NCBI RefSeq assembly: GCF_022230925.1
Contig: NZ_JAKKFH010000034.1
Coordinates: forward strand, 124,001 to 188,000
Direction: 5' to 3'
Source of the DNA: Micromonospora alfalfae
Lineage (GTDB): Bacteria > Actinomycetota > Actinomycetes > Mycobacteriales > Micromonosporaceae
Length of the DNA stretch: 64,000 nt
Below the pieces are notes generated by a model. It was not told the origin of the DNA. It made no database searches and worked only from the letters and a program-made list of their open reading frames with translations. Numbering within the stretch: the stretch's first letter is position 1; each line of letters opens with the position of its first letter. Below, in pieces: positions 8,131-17,078 of this stretch. A program made the position numbers and the translations under genes.

Positions 8131-9087
8131 TCAGCGCTCTGGTGGGGTGAACGACGAGGTACGGCTCATCCCGGCGGCCCGGCCCTTGGCCGCAACCACC
8201 AGCGCCATCTTGCGGGACGCTTCGTCGATCATCTCGTCGCCGAGCATCACGGCGCCGAGCCGGCCGCCGGCCTCCGAGGTGTAGTGCTCGTACGCGTCGA
8301 GGATCAGCTCGGCGTGGTCGTAGTCGGCCTGCGCCGGCTGGTAGACCTCGTTGGCGGCGTCGATCTGGCCCGGGTGCAGCACCCACTTGCCGTCGAAGCC
8401 CAGCGCGGCCGAGCGCTTGGCCACCTCGCGGAACGCGTCGACGTCGCGGATCTGCAGGAACGGGCCGTCGATGGCCTGCTTGTCGTGCATCCGCGCGGCC
8501 ATCAGGATCCGCATCAGGATGTAGTGGTACGGGTCGCCCGGGTAGTCCGGGATCAGGCCGCCGACCACCATCGACTTCATGTTGATCGACGCCATGAAGT
8601 CGGCCGGGCCGAAGATGATGGTCTCCACGCGCGGCGAGGCGGCGGCGATCGCGTCCACGTTGACCAGACCGGCGGCGTTCTCGATCTGCGCCTCGATGCC
8701 GATCCGACCGACCTCCAGGCCGATCGTCTTCTCGATCTGGGTGAGCGTCAGGTCCAGCCACTGCACCTGGGCGGCGGTCTGCACCTTCGGCAGCATGATG
8801 CAGTCCAGGTTGGCGCCGGCGCCCTCGACGACCTCGATGACATCCCGGTAGGTCCACGGGGTAGTCAGGTCGTTGACCCGGACCACCCGGGTCTTGCCGG
8901 CCCAGTCGCCCTCGTTGAGGGCGGCCACGATGTTCTTGCGCGCGTCCGGCTTGGCCAGTGGGGCGACGGCGTCCTCCAGGTCGAGGAAGACCTGGTCGGC
9001 CGGGAGGCCCTGGGCCTTGCCGAGCATCTTCACGCTGGAACCCGGCACGGCGAGGCAGGACCTGCGGGGGCGACCGACTGCGGCCAT
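8131..9087 (-). CDS. HpcH/HpaI aldolase-family CoA-ester lyase (malyl-CoA lyase-like)
   Basis: A 318-residue TIM-barrel lyase of the citrate lyase beta/malyl-CoA lyase family, expected to cleave or form a 3-hydroxyacyl-CoA such as malyl- or methylmalyl-CoA. Metal-binding acidic residues are in IEAQIENAAGL and FGPADFMAS, and the N-terminus has LAVPGSS. The ATG at 9087 has AAGGAG eight bases upstream and yields the family length. Mtb CitE and Mcl-type proteins are possible relatives, and substrate is not determined by sequence. The nearby acyl-CoA dehydrogenase fits a CoA-ester pathway. Confidence 0.88.
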   Translation of the reverse strand: MAAVGRPRRSCLAVPGSSVKMLGKAQGLPADQVFLDLEDAVAPLAKPDARKNIVAALNEGDWAGKTRVVRVNDLTTPWTYRDVIEVVEGAGANLDCIMLPKVQTAAQVQWLDLTLTQIEKTIGLEVGRIGIEAQIENAAGLVNVDAIAAASPRVETIIFGPADFMASINMKSMVVGGLIPDYPGDPYHYILMRILMAARMHDKQAIDGPFLQIRDVDAFREVAKRSAALGFDGKWVLHPGQIDAANEVYQPAQADYDHAELILDAYEHYTSEAGGRLGAVMLGDEMIDEASRKMALVVAAKGRAAGMSRTSSFTPPER

Positions 9088-9194
9088 GGATGCGCTCCTT
9101 CCAGCGTCCGGCGGGCATGCCGACGCCACCTGACGACAGATCCGAGACCTTAACGATCCCAAAGGGCGTTGTGACGCCACGGTAACCTCGCGCC

Positions 9195-10040
9195 ATGACC
9201 GGGGTGAATGGACCTGTGGAAGATCTCACTGGGCGTCGACTGGTGGTGGTGACCGGGGCCAGCTCCGGCATCGGGCTGGCCACCGCCGTGCACCTGGCCT
9301 GCCGGGGCGACCAGGTGGTGCTGGTCGGGCGGGACCCGGCCCGTCTGCAGGCCGCAGCCGAGCGGGTACGGGAGAACGCAGGTGAACGTCCGGAACTGTT
9401 CCGGGCCGACTTCGCGATCCTCGACGACGTACGTCGACTGGCCGAACAGCTCCGGGCCGCGTACGACCGGATCGACGTGCTGGCCAACAACGCCGGGGCC
9501 ATCGCGCTGCAACCACTGAGGACCGTCGACGGTTTCGAGATGTCGATCCAGGCCAACCACCTGGCCCCGTTCCTGCTGACCAACCTGCTCGCCGACCGGG
9601 TGGGCCGGGTCGTGGTGACCGCCTCCGGCGCGCACCGCTTCGGCGCACTGGACCCGGACGACCTGAACAAGCCGCTGCGTGACTACCGACCGATGGGCGC
9701 GTACGGCACCAGCAAGCAGGCGAACATCCTGTTCACCGCCGAGGCCACCCGGCGCTGGCCGGACCTTGCCGCGTACAGCTTCCACCCGGGGGTGGTCCGT
9801 ACCCGGTTCGCCAACGACAGCAGGCTTGTCGCGTTCGGCATGCGCTTCATGCCGTTCCGCAGCCCGGAGAAGGGTGCCGAGACCCTGGTGTGGTTGGCCA
9901 ACCAGGAGCGCTCCCGGCTGATCAACGGGGGTTACTACATCGACCGTCGGCCGCGTCGACCGCTCCGGAAGGCGGCCGATCCGCAGCTCGCCGCCCGGCT
10001 GTGGGCGGCGAGCGCCAAGGCTGTCGGTCTCGATGACTGA
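9195..10040 (+). CDS. Short-chain dehydrogenase (retinol dehydrogenase-like)
   Basis: A 281-residue SDR with TGASSGIG at about residues 20-27, NNAG, VTASGAH carrying the catalytic serine, and YGTSKQAN with the catalytic tyrosine and lysine. The long C-terminal substrate region is typical of the retinol dehydrogenase/WWOX-like branch. It overlaps the next gene by eight bases, so the pair is an operon. Substrate unknown. Confidence 0.85.
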   Translation: MTGVNGPVEDLTGRRLVVVTGASSGIGLATAVHLACRGDQVVLVGRDPARLQAAAERVRENAGERPELFRADFAILDDVRRLAEQLRAAYDRIDVLANNAGAIALQPLRTVDGFEMSIQANHLAPFLLTNLLADRVGRVVVTASGAHRFGALDPDDLNKPLRDYRPMGAYGTSKQANILFTAEATRRWPDLAAYSFHPGVVRTRFANDSRLVAFGMRFMPFRSPEKGAETLVWLANQERSRLINGGYYIDRRPRRPLRKAADPQLAARLWAASAKAVGLDD

Positions 10041-10326
10041 CCGGGCCGGCGTGCTGACACTCGTCGCGATCGTCGAGTTCGCCGTCGGGGCAGAGGCCGC
10101 CGGGCAGCGCTACGAGGACGCCGTGCTGGCCCTGCTCGAACGGCACGGCGGCCGGCTGGAGCGGCGACTGCGCGGCACCGACGGGCAGGCCGAGGTGCAC
10201 GTGATCCGGTTCGACGGGCGGGCCGGCTACGAGTCGTTCCTCGCCGACCCGGACCGGGCGGCGCTGCGTACCGCCCTCGGCGAGGCCGCCCCGACGACCC
10301 GGGTCATCGAGGTCCACGAAGCCTGA
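10033..10326 (+). CDS. Small hypothetical protein, DUF1330/ABM-like
   Basis: A 97-residue protein with alternating strand and helix segments and a YESFLADPDRAALR stretch, as seen in dimeric alpha-beta barrel (ABM, DUF1330-like) proteins. It is coupled to the upstream dehydrogenase by an eight-base overlap. I do not recognise a specific function. Confidence 0.6.
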   Translation: MTDRAGVLTLVAIVEFAVGAEAAGQRYEDAVLALLERHGGRLERRLRGTDGQAEVHVIRFDGRAGYESFLADPDRAALRTALGEAAPTTRVIEVHEA

Positions 10327-10373
10327 CCGCCGACGGCAGTGCGAGCCATTGATTTTCCGGCAATCTTGGACAG

Positions 10374-10396
10374 TTTCCGTTAGCTGCTAACGGAAA
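10374..10396. terminator. Palindrome between convergent genes
   Basis: TTTCCGTTAG (10374-10383) and CTAACGGAAA (10387-10396) form a perfect 10-bp stem with a CTG loop. It sits between the end of the + strand operon (10326) and the end of the EamA gene (10434), and ends in A/T on both strands. Confidence 0.7.
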
Positions 10397-10433
10397 GTGG
10401 CCGACCACTTCGCCGCGTACCTGTGAATCGCCC

Positions 10434-11390
10434 TCAGGCCAACGGGGTCGGGTCGGCGGGCAGGGCTGTGGGTTCGGCCGCACGGCGGCCGGCGCGGGCA
10501 CCGCCGAGCACCACCACCGCCACCCCGGCCAGCAGCAACGCCATCCCCAGCAGCGCGTACGGGCGCGGCAGCTGCCCCAGCCAGGCCCAGCCGAGCACTG
10601 CCGCCCCCGGCGCCTCCAGCAGGATCAGCACGCTCACCGTGGTCGCCGGGATCTTCCGCAGGGCGTAGTTGAACATCGAGTGCCCGAGCAGTTGGGCCCC
10701 AGCCACCAGGGCCAGGATGGCCAGCCAGGTACGGCCGTCGAAGCCGGTCAGCCGTACGCCGCCGACCAGGCACAGGGCCAGCAGGATCAGCGCGCAGATC
10801 CCGTAGCAGATGGTGGTGTAGGTGGTGGTGCTGATGCTGACCCGGGCACGTTCGCCGAAGGCGGTGTAGACGGCGGCGAACATCGCGCCGACCAGCGCCA
10901 GCACGTCACCGAGGACGGCCCGGCCGGAGACCCCCACGTCCACCCCGGTGGCGACCGCCGCGCCGCCGACCGCCACCGCGATGCCGATCCACACCACCCG
11001 GGGCAGCGGACGCCCCTGGGCGCGGGCGATCAGCCCCTGCCAGACCGGCTGGGTGGCGACCAGGGCGGTGGACGTGGCGACCGAGGTGAGCTGGGCGCTC
11101 GGCACCCAGGTCGCGAAGTGCCCGGCGAGGGCGACCCCGGACAGAACGCAGAACAGGCCCTCCCGCCGGCCCGCGCCCACCGTCAGTCTGCGGAACTCGG
11201 CGCGGCGTCGGACCAGCGCGAAGGGACTCAGGACGGCCACCGCGAGCAGGTTGCGCCAGAACGCGATGGCCAGCGCGGGGGCGGCGGCGTACGCGATCAG
11301 CGGCGCGGACGACGACACGGCGACCACGGCCAGCCCGACCGCGCCGGTGGTCAGCGGGTCCAGGGACGGCCGGGGTGAAGGTGGGGGCAC
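10434..11390 (-). CDS. EamA-family (DMT superfamily) transporter
   Basis: A 318-residue integral membrane protein with about ten hydrophobic segments arranged as two EamA halves. An early FWRNLLAV and a later SVLILLEAPGAAVLGW are typical of drug/metabolite exporters such as RhaT/YdcZ relatives. The start is the ATG at 11390. It stands alone between convergent and divergent neighbours. The exported substrate cannot be inferred. Confidence 0.85.
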   Translation of the reverse strand: MPPPSPRPSLDPLTTGAVGLAVVAVSSSAPLIAYAAAPALAIAFWRNLLAVAVLSPFALVRRRAEFRRLTVGAGRREGLFCVLSGVALAGHFATWVPSAQLTSVATSTALVATQPVWQGLIARAQGRPLPRVVWIGIAVAVGGAAVATGVDVGVSGRAVLGDVLALVGAMFAAVYTAFGERARVSISTTTYTTICYGICALILLALCLVGGVRLTGFDGRTWLAILALVAGAQLLGHSMFNYALRKIPATTVSVLILLEAPGAAVLGWAWLGQLPRPYALLGMALLLAGVAVVVLGGARAGRRAAEPTALPADPTPLA

Positions 11391-11496
11391 GGGACGTAAT
11401 CCTCACACGTATGACGGTCAGCACGGAGGGTCATCACTCCGTTACGATCACGCGGGTTCGCGCCGACGACCCTCGACCGCCCGGAGGCGCTCCCCC

Positions 11497-12216
11497 ATGC
11501 CCAGCTACCAGGCGGTGCTGTTCGACTTCTTCGGCACCCTGACCCGTTCGGTACAACGCGGTGTCGCGCACGTCGGCACCGCCGAGCTGCTCGGGTGTCC
11601 CACCGAGATCTTGACCGAGGTGTTGAACCGCACCTACTACGAGCGGGCCAGCGGCCGGCTCGGCGACGCGGAGGCGACACTGCGCTGGGTGTGCGCCCAG
11701 GCCGGCGTACACCCCAGCGACCAGGCCGTACGGGCGGCGGTGGCGTCCCGGCACCGGGCGGTCCGCGCCGACACCTGGCTACGGGCCGACGCGGTGCCGG
11801 TGCTGGCGGCTCTGCGCCAGCGCGGCCTGCGCACCGGCGTGATCAGCGACTGTACGCACGAACTGCCGGCCTTCCTGCCGCAGCTCGCGGTCGCCCCCCT
11901 GCTCGACGTGCGGGTCTTCTCGGTGCAGGTCGGGCGGTGCAAACCGGACCCGACGCTCTACCTGACGGCCTGCCAGCGGCTCGGGCTCGCGCCGGGCGAC
12001 TGCCTCTACGTCGGTGACGGCGGCAGCCAGGAGTTGACCGGCGCCGAGCGGGCCGGGATGACAGCCGTCCGGCTCGCCGCACCGGATCTGGCCACGCACA
12101 TGGTCTTCAACGCCGACCGGGACTGGCGCGGCCCCACGCTCGGCACCCTGGGCGATGTGCTCGCCCTCGTCGACGCCGACGCCACGGTGGCGGGCGTCGG
12201 CGGTCGGACCGGCTGA
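11497..12216 (+). CDS. HAD-family hydrolase
   Basis: A 239-residue haloacid dehalogenase-like phosphatase. Motif I is DFFGTLT near residue 10, motif II is the VISDC segment, motif III the lysine in CKPDPTLY, and motif IV GDGGSQE. The cap is a small helical (C1) type. GGAGG lies ten bases before the ATG at 11497. Its stop is nine bases from the end of the opposing gene. Substrate unknown; likely a small phosphomonoester. Confidence 0.88.
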   Translation: MPSYQAVLFDFFGTLTRSVQRGVAHVGTAELLGCPTEILTEVLNRTYYERASGRLGDAEATLRWVCAQAGVHPSDQAVRAAVASRHRAVRADTWLRADAVPVLAALRQRGLRTGVISDCTHELPAFLPQLAVAPLLDVRVFSVQVGRCKPDPTLYLTACQRLGLAPGDCLYVGDGGSQELTGAERAGMTAVRLAAPDLATHMVFNADRDWRGPTLGTLGDVLALVDADATVAGVGGRTG

Positions 12217-12224
12217 TCAACCGA

Positions 12225-12737
12225 TCAGCGGCGGCGGACCCGGTGCAGGCGGAACGGCTTGCGGGTGGCCCGGACCGCCGGAGTCGCCCGAGGTGGCTCG
12301 GCCTGCGCGTCGGCCGGTAACTCCGCTCCGGCCAGCGGCGTACCGGCCGGGGCAAGGCGGTTCACAGCGCATCCGTCGGCGGCCCATCGGGCCACCAGGT
12401 CAGCGGTCGGACCGGGCGCGTTGAGGCGCTTCGCCGCCACCAGCGGCGCGGCGACGTCCCACGCCTCGGTGCCCGGCTGCAACCGGCTCACCCGGGCCGG
12501 CCAGGTGACGATCCGGCCGCCGTGGTCGCCGCGCAGGGTGACCTGGGCCTCGGTCGCGTCGGCGAGACCCGGTGCGGCCTGCTCGCCCGGCCCGCTGACC
12601 ACCAGCAGCGCGCCCTCCAGCGGGGCGCACCAGAGCGCAAGCGCCGGCCCGCCCGCAACGCTGACCCAGGCCACGGCGGCCTTCTTCATCGCCTCGTCGA
12701 CCAGTGGGGTGCCCCCGGGGGCGTCCTCGTCCGTCAC
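12225..12737 (-). CDS. Hypothetical protein, possible FMN-binding split-barrel fold
   Basis: A 170-residue protein. The order of strands around ALWCAPLEGALLVVSGPGEQ and AQVTLRGDHGGRIVTW is reminiscent of pyridoxamine-phosphate-oxidase-like split barrels, but no cofactor residues are certain. The GTG at 12737 has GGGAGG eight bases upstream, better than the ATG six codons earlier. The Ala/Pro-rich, Arg-ending tail is poorly conserved sequence. Function unknown. Confidence 0.6.
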   Translation of the reverse strand: MTDEDAPGGTPLVDEAMKKAAVAWVSVAGGPALALWCAPLEGALLVVSGPGEQAAPGLADATEAQVTLRGDHGGRIVTWPARVSRLQPGTEAWDVAAPLVAAKRLNAPGPTADLVARWAADGCAVNRLAPAGTPLAGAELPADAQAEPPRATPAVRATRKPFRLHRVRRR

Positions 12738-12767
12738 ACCCGCATCCTCCCGCATCGGCGCCTCCGC

Positions 12768-13637
12768 TCAGCCCACGAACGGCGGCACGGCGATCTCGCC
12801 GCGGGCCACCGGCACCACCTGGCCGGCGACCGTCGCGCCGACCGCCACCCCGTTCGCCGCTGTGACGGTGCAGGCCAACGCGGACGGCCGGTTCATCTCC
12901 GCGCCCTGACGGACCGCGTACTCCGACCGCCCCTCGCCGGGCAGCAGACCACTCGCCACCAGCCAGACACCGAGGCCGAGCGCCGCCGAACCGGTCGCCG
13001 GGTCCTCCGGAACGCCGATCCCCGGCACGAAGACCCGGGCGTGCGCGGTTTGCGCCGCCGCGTCCCAGGAGAAGACGCTGACGTGCGACACCCCGTACCG
13101 CTGCGCCGCCGCCGGGTCCACCCGGGCCCGGGCCACCGACTCCGGACGCACCGGCAGGTACGGGAACTCCAGCCCGCAGCCGGCGACCCGTGGCGCGGGC
13201 CCGATGTGGTCCCCGGCGACCAGGCCGGCGATCTCCAGCAACGGCTCCGGGTCCAGCTCCGGCCCGAGCGTCGGGGCGCCACCGGTCAGCGTCGCCCCGG
13301 ACGCGGTCACCTCGATCGGCAGCACACCGGCCCGGCACTCCTGGGTGACCTGCCCCACACCGAACATGCCCCGCCGGCAGGCGGTGACCGCCGCGCCGAC
13401 GCTGGGGTGACCGGCGAAGGGCAACTCCTCCACCGGAGTGAAGATCCTGGCCCGGTAGGTGACGCCGACCTGGGTCGGCGGCAGCACGAACACCGTCTCG
13501 GACAGGTTGAACTCCAACGCGAGCGCCTGCATCTGCTCGGTGGCCAGCGCCTCCGCGCCGAACACCACCGCCAGCGGGTTGCCGGCGAAGGGGCGATCGG
13601 TGAAGACGTCCACGATCTCGTAGGCCACTGTCGACAT
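12768..13637 (-). CDS. PhzF-family isomerase/epimerase
   Basis: A 289-residue protein of the PhzF (diaminopimelate-epimerase-like) family. The N-terminus DVFTDRPFAGNPLAVV, the catalytic glutamate in NLSETVF, FAGHPSVG and the C-terminal EDPATGSAA motif are all present. PhzF isomerises a dihydro-anthranilate in phenazine synthesis, but most family members act elsewhere and there are no other phenazine genes here. It starts 33 bases from the divergent MgtE-like gene. Confidence 0.9.
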   Translation of the reverse strand: MSTVAYEIVDVFTDRPFAGNPLAVVFGAEALATEQMQALALEFNLSETVFVLPPTQVGVTYRARIFTPVEELPFAGHPSVGAAVTACRRGMFGVGQVTQECRAGVLPIEVTASGATLTGGAPTLGPELDPEPLLEIAGLVAGDHIGPAPRVAGCGLEFPYLPVRPESVARARVDPAAAQRYGVSHVSVFSWDAAAQTAHARVFVPGIGVPEDPATGSAALGLGVWLVASGLLPGEGRSEYAVRQGAEMNRPSALACTVTAANGVAVGATVAGQVVPVARGEIAVPPFVG

Positions 13638-13670
13638 GTTGGTAAACACTAGGCGCTTAGGCTGGTGCCC

Positions 13671-14957
13671 GTGAGTACGCCGACCCGGGTCTACATCGCC
13701 CGTCTCGCCGGAGTCGCCGTCTTCGACCCGAACGGCGACCAGGTGGGCCGGGTTCGTGACGCCGTGGCACGGCTGCGGGCGACGAAACGTCCGCCGGAGG
13801 TGGTGGGCCTCGTCGCCGAGATGCCGATGCGTCGTCGGATCTTCCTGTCCATCAACCGGATCACCTCCATCGACGCGGACGCCGTCGTGCTCGGCTCCGG
13901 CACCCTCAACCTGCGCCGGTTCGAGAAGCGCCCAAACGAGCTGTTGGTGCTCCAGGAGCTGCTCGACCGGCGGGTGCAACTCGACCCGGGCGGCCAGCCC
14001 GGCGCTGTCGTGGACGTCGCGATGGAGTGCACCAGGGGCGGCGAGTGGTCGCTGACCCGTGTCGCCGTACGCGAGCAGACCGGTCGGCTCAGCCGCCGCG
14101 GCCACCTGCACCAGGTCGAGTGGGACCGGGTGCGCGGGCTCAGCGGCATCGCCGACAACCGGGGTACGGCGAACCTGCTCGCCGTCCTGGAGGACATGCG
14201 CCCCGCCGACCTGGCCAACGCGTTGCAGGATCTGCCCGACGCGCGACGCAACGAGGTCGCGGCCGCGCTGGACGACGAGCGACTGGCCGACGTGCTCAGC
14301 GAGCTGCCGGAGCACGACCAGGTGGAGATCCTCGCCGCCCTGGACCGGGAGCGGGCCGCCGACGTCCTGGAGGAGATGGACCCGGACGACGCCGCGGACC
14401 TGCTCAACGAACTGCCCCCACCCGAGCAGGACGTGCTGCTGGACCTGATGGAGCCGGACGAGGCCGACCCGGTACGCCAACTGCTGAAGTACACCCCCGG
14501 CACGGCGGGCAGTGTGATGACCTCCGAGCCGGTCATCCTCCCGCCGGACGCCACAGTCGCCGAGGCGCTGGCCCGGATCCGGGAGCCACAGCTGTCCCCC
14601 GCCGTCGCCGCGCAGGTCTTCGTGACCCGGGCACCGCAGAACACGCCGACCGGCCGTTACCTGGGCATGGTGCACTTCCAGGCCCTGCTGCGCGAACCAC
14701 CGGCCGATCTGCTGGGCAAGGTGGTGGTCAACGACATCGACCCGCTGCGCCCCACCACGCCACTGCCGGAGATCACCCGCCGGATGGCCACCTACGACCT
14801 GGTCGCCATGCCGGTGATCGATCGCAACAACCGGCTGGTCGGCGCCGTCACGGTCGACGACGTGCTGGACCACTCGCTGCCCCGGGACTGGCGGGACCGC
14901 GACGCCCTGGCCGCCCCGGGCACCACCGACCCTGCGCTGGACGGCGCGGATGGCTGA
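13671..14957 (+). CDS. MgtE N-terminal/CBS domain cytosolic protein (Rv1232c-like)
   Basis: About 428 residues with no membrane segment. An N-terminal PRC-barrel-like region (1-160) is followed by MgtE superhelical repeats rich in LADVLSELPEHDQ and DAADLLNELPP units (170-265), then a CBS pair (275-415) with a VIDRNNRLVGAVTVDD end. It keeps the Mg2+-sensing part of MgtE but lacks the channel, so it is more likely a regulator or partner of a transporter than one itself. The start is a GTG; an in-frame GTG two codons upstream is possible. It overlaps the DUF1003 gene, its conserved neighbour. Confidence 0.88.
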   Translation: MSTPTRVYIARLAGVAVFDPNGDQVGRVRDAVARLRATKRPPEVVGLVAEMPMRRRIFLSINRITSIDADAVVLGSGTLNLRRFEKRPNELLVLQELLDRRVQLDPGGQPGAVVDVAMECTRGGEWSLTRVAVREQTGRLSRRGHLHQVEWDRVRGLSGIADNRGTANLLAVLEDMRPADLANALQDLPDARRNEVAAALDDERLADVLSELPEHDQVEILAALDRERAADVLEEMDPDDAADLLNELPPPEQDVLLDLMEPDEADPVRQLLKYTPGTAGSVMTSEPVILPPDATVAEALARIREPQLSPAVAAQVFVTRAPQNTPTGRYLGMVHFQALLREPPADLLGKVVVNDIDPLRPTTPLPEITRRMATYDLVAMPVIDRNNRLVGAVTVDDVLDHSLPRDWRDRDALAAPGTTDPALDGADG

Positions 14958-15600
14958 GCAGCGGCGGAACGAACGGCTCGACCAGCCGCGCGAGCCCCGG
15001 GGCGTCAAGCTGCCCCGGTTCGACGCGGAGGCGTTCGGTCGGTGGTCCGAGGGCATCGCCCGGGGCATGGGCACCGCGAACTTCATCGTCGTCATGACTG
15101 TGGTGATCGCGATCTGGTTCGCCTGGAACACCCTGGCCCCGGCGAACCTGCGCTTCGACCCGTACACCTTCACGTTTTTGACCCTGGTGCTGTCGTTGCA
15201 GGCCAGCTACGCGGCCCCGCTGATCCTGCTGGCCCAGAACCGGCAGGCCGACCGGGACCGGGTGGCCCTGGAGGAGGACCGGCGGCGAGCCACCGCGCAG
15301 AAGGCGGACACCGAGTACCTGGCCCGGGAGATCGCGGCCCTGCGGATCGCCCTGGGTGAGGTGGCCACCCGTGACTTCCTCCGCTCCGAGCTGGCCCGGC
15401 TGGCCGAGGAACTGGACGAGATGGGGCAACGCCGGCAGCGACTGGAGCGCCGCCAGCAGGAGAAGGACAGCCGACAGGAGCGACGTGGCCAGCGGCCGAC
15501 CGACGGTGTCGGCCTGGAGGAACCCCGCGACGACCTGGACGGCGACTTCACCCGGGACGCCCGGCCGGACGGCACCGGCCCGCGCCGGTCAGAGAGCTGA
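14950..15600 (+). CDS. DUF1003 membrane protein
   Basis: A 216-residue protein with two membrane segments (about 50-66 and 78-98) and FDPYTFTFLTLVLSLQASY between them, the DUF1003 signature. A long charged coiled coil (100-170) follows. Translationally coupled to the MgtE-like gene by an eight-base overlap. The pairing with a Mg2+-sensing domain suggests a joint role in cation homeostasis, which is inference. Confidence 0.88.
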   Translation: MAEQRRNERLDQPREPRGVKLPRFDAEAFGRWSEGIARGMGTANFIVVMTVVIAIWFAWNTLAPANLRFDPYTFTFLTLVLSLQASYAAPLILLAQNRQADRDRVALEEDRRRATAQKADTEYLAREIAALRIALGEVATRDFLRSELARLAEELDEMGQRRQRLERRQQEKDSRQERRGQRPTDGVGLEEPRDDLDGDFTRDARPDGTGPRRSES

Positions 15601-15676
15601 CCGACGGGTCATCGATTGGCTCACACCGCCCCGGGCAGCGGCGGCAACGGATGCCCCGCGACGTAGCATTGCGGGC

Positions 15677-16825
15677 ATGTCAGCACCAGTGAGCACCGTC
15701 GAGGACGCGATCCAGGCCGCCCTGGCCACCGTCAACGACCCGGAGATCCGCCGGCCCATCACCGAGCTGGGCATGGTCCGCTCCGCCACGATCGGTGCCA
15801 GCGGCGTGGTCCGCGTCGAGCTGCTGCTCACAGTCGCCGGCTGCCCGCTGAAGGACAAGCTGCGTACGGACATCACCGCCGCCGTCGCCGCGGTGCCCGG
15901 CGTCACCGGCGTGGAGATCGACTTTGGGGTGATGACCCCCGAGCAGCGGCAGTCGTTGCAGTCGCAGCTGCGCGGCGGTGGCGCCACCGAGGAGCCGGTC
16001 ATCCCGTTCGCCCAGCCCGGCTCGCGCACCCGCGTGTACGCGGTGGCCAGCGGCAAGGGCGGCGTCGGCAAGTCCAGCGTCACCGTCAACCTGGCGGCGG
16101 CGCTCGCCGCCCGTGGGCTCTCCGTCGGGGTCGTCGACGCCGACATCTACGGCCACTCGGTGCCCCGGATGCTCGGCACTGAGGCGCGGCCCACCCGCGT
16201 CGAAGACATGATCATGCCGCCGCAGTCGCACGGCGTGAAGGTGATCTCCATTGGCATGTTCACGTCGGGCAACGCCGCCGTCGTGTGGCGCGGCCCGATG
16301 CTGCACCGGGCACTGCAGCAGTTCCTGGCCGACGTCTACTGGGGCGACCTGGACGTGCTCCTGCTCGACCTGCCGCCGGGCACTGGTGACGTGGCCATCT
16401 CGCTGGCCCAGTTGCTGCCCAACTCGGAGATCCTGATCGTCACCACCCCGCAGACGGCCGCCGCGGAGGTGGCGGAGCGGGCCGGAGCGATCGCCCTGCA
16501 GACCCACCAGCGGGTGGTCGGCGTCATCGAGAACATGTCCTGGCTGGAGCTGCCGGACGGCTCCCGGATGGAGATCTTCGGCGCCGGCGGTGGTGAGGCG
16601 GTTGCCGAGTCGCTGAGCCGGACCATCGGCGCCCAGGTGCCGCTGCTCGGTCAGATCCCACTGGACACCCGGGTCCGCGAGGCCGGCGATGCCGGCAACC
16701 CGATCGTGCTGGCCGAGCCGGAGTCCCCGGCCGCGCAGGCGCTCGGCACGATCGCCGACCGGCTCGCCCTGCGCCGTGAGTCACTGCTCGGCAAGCCACT
16801 CGGCCTCAAGCCCGCTGGCCGCTGA
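15677..16825 (+). CDS. mrp: Mrp/ApbC-type iron-sulfur cluster carrier ATPase
   Basis: 382 residues. An N-terminal MIP18-like domain (1-105) precedes a P-loop ATPase with deviant Walker A GKGGVGKSS near residue 130, DADIYGHSVPR, and DLPPGTGD. Mrp proteins bind and transfer Fe-S clusters as dimers. The usual bridging CPxC pair in the segment after ENMSW is replaced by ELPDGSRME, as I recall for other actinobacterial Mrp proteins. A clear hairpin terminator follows. Confidence 0.92.
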   Translation: MSAPVSTVEDAIQAALATVNDPEIRRPITELGMVRSATIGASGVVRVELLLTVAGCPLKDKLRTDITAAVAAVPGVTGVEIDFGVMTPEQRQSLQSQLRGGGATEEPVIPFAQPGSRTRVYAVASGKGGVGKSSVTVNLAAALAARGLSVGVVDADIYGHSVPRMLGTEARPTRVEDMIMPPQSHGVKVISIGMFTSGNAAVVWRGPMLHRALQQFLADVYWGDLDVLLLDLPPGTGDVAISLAQLLPNSEILIVTTPQTAAAEVAERAGAIALQTHQRVVGVIENMSWLELPDGSRMEIFGAGGGEAVAESLSRTIGAQVPLLGQIPLDTRVREAGDAGNPIVLAEPESPAAQALGTIADRLALRRESLLGKPLGLKPAGR

Positions 16826-16841
16826 CCACCTGGAACACCGT

Positions 16842-16873
16842 CAGCCCGTCGGCCACTGCTGGCCGGCGGGCTG
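16842..16873 (+). terminator. Terminator of mrp
   Basis: A 14-bp stem (16842-16855 with 16860-16873, one G-T pair) and a CTGC loop, 16 bases after the mrp stop. Confidence 0.75.
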
Positions 16874-16920
16874 AGTCGCGTCGGTGGATGGTCCGGCCAG
16901 GCCGCCGCGAGTGACCGGCA

Positions 16921-16997
16921 TGATCAACTCGGGTTTCAGGGAGTCGGCCCTTTGACCGGCGTGGAATGCCGCGACTTCCGGAAACCCGAGCTGATCA
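16921..16997. repeat. Dispersed palindromic repeat, copy A
   Basis: A 77-bp element whose ends, TGATCAACTCGGGTTTC and GAAACCCGAGCTGATCA, pair as a 17-bp stem with one mismatch. A second element of exactly the same length and strongly similar sequence lies at 38407-38483. Here it separates the convergent mrp and tatB genes. Confidence 0.85.
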
Positions 16998-17078
16998 AAG
17001 GCGACGCCGGGCCCAGGCGGGCACGATCCAGCCGAGCGGTGGGTCGGCCGCCTTCCCAGGGGCAGGGGTACGGGTCGG

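Noticed and set aside
7481-9670. 729-codon minus-strand frame
   Set aside because: Shadow of the DUF4190, lyase and dehydrogenase genes; the translation is Arg/Gly-rich without motifs.
13665-13667. GTG at 13665 as start of the MgtE-like gene
   Set aside because: Cannot be excluded, but GTG at 13671 is equally supported and gives the more usual N-terminus; the difference is two codons.
12768-15173. Continuous 801-codon minus-strand frame across phzF and the MgtE-like gene
   Set aside because: Only the 12768-13637 part has family similarity; the rest is the antisense shadow of the MgtE/DUF1003 genes in high-G+C DNA.
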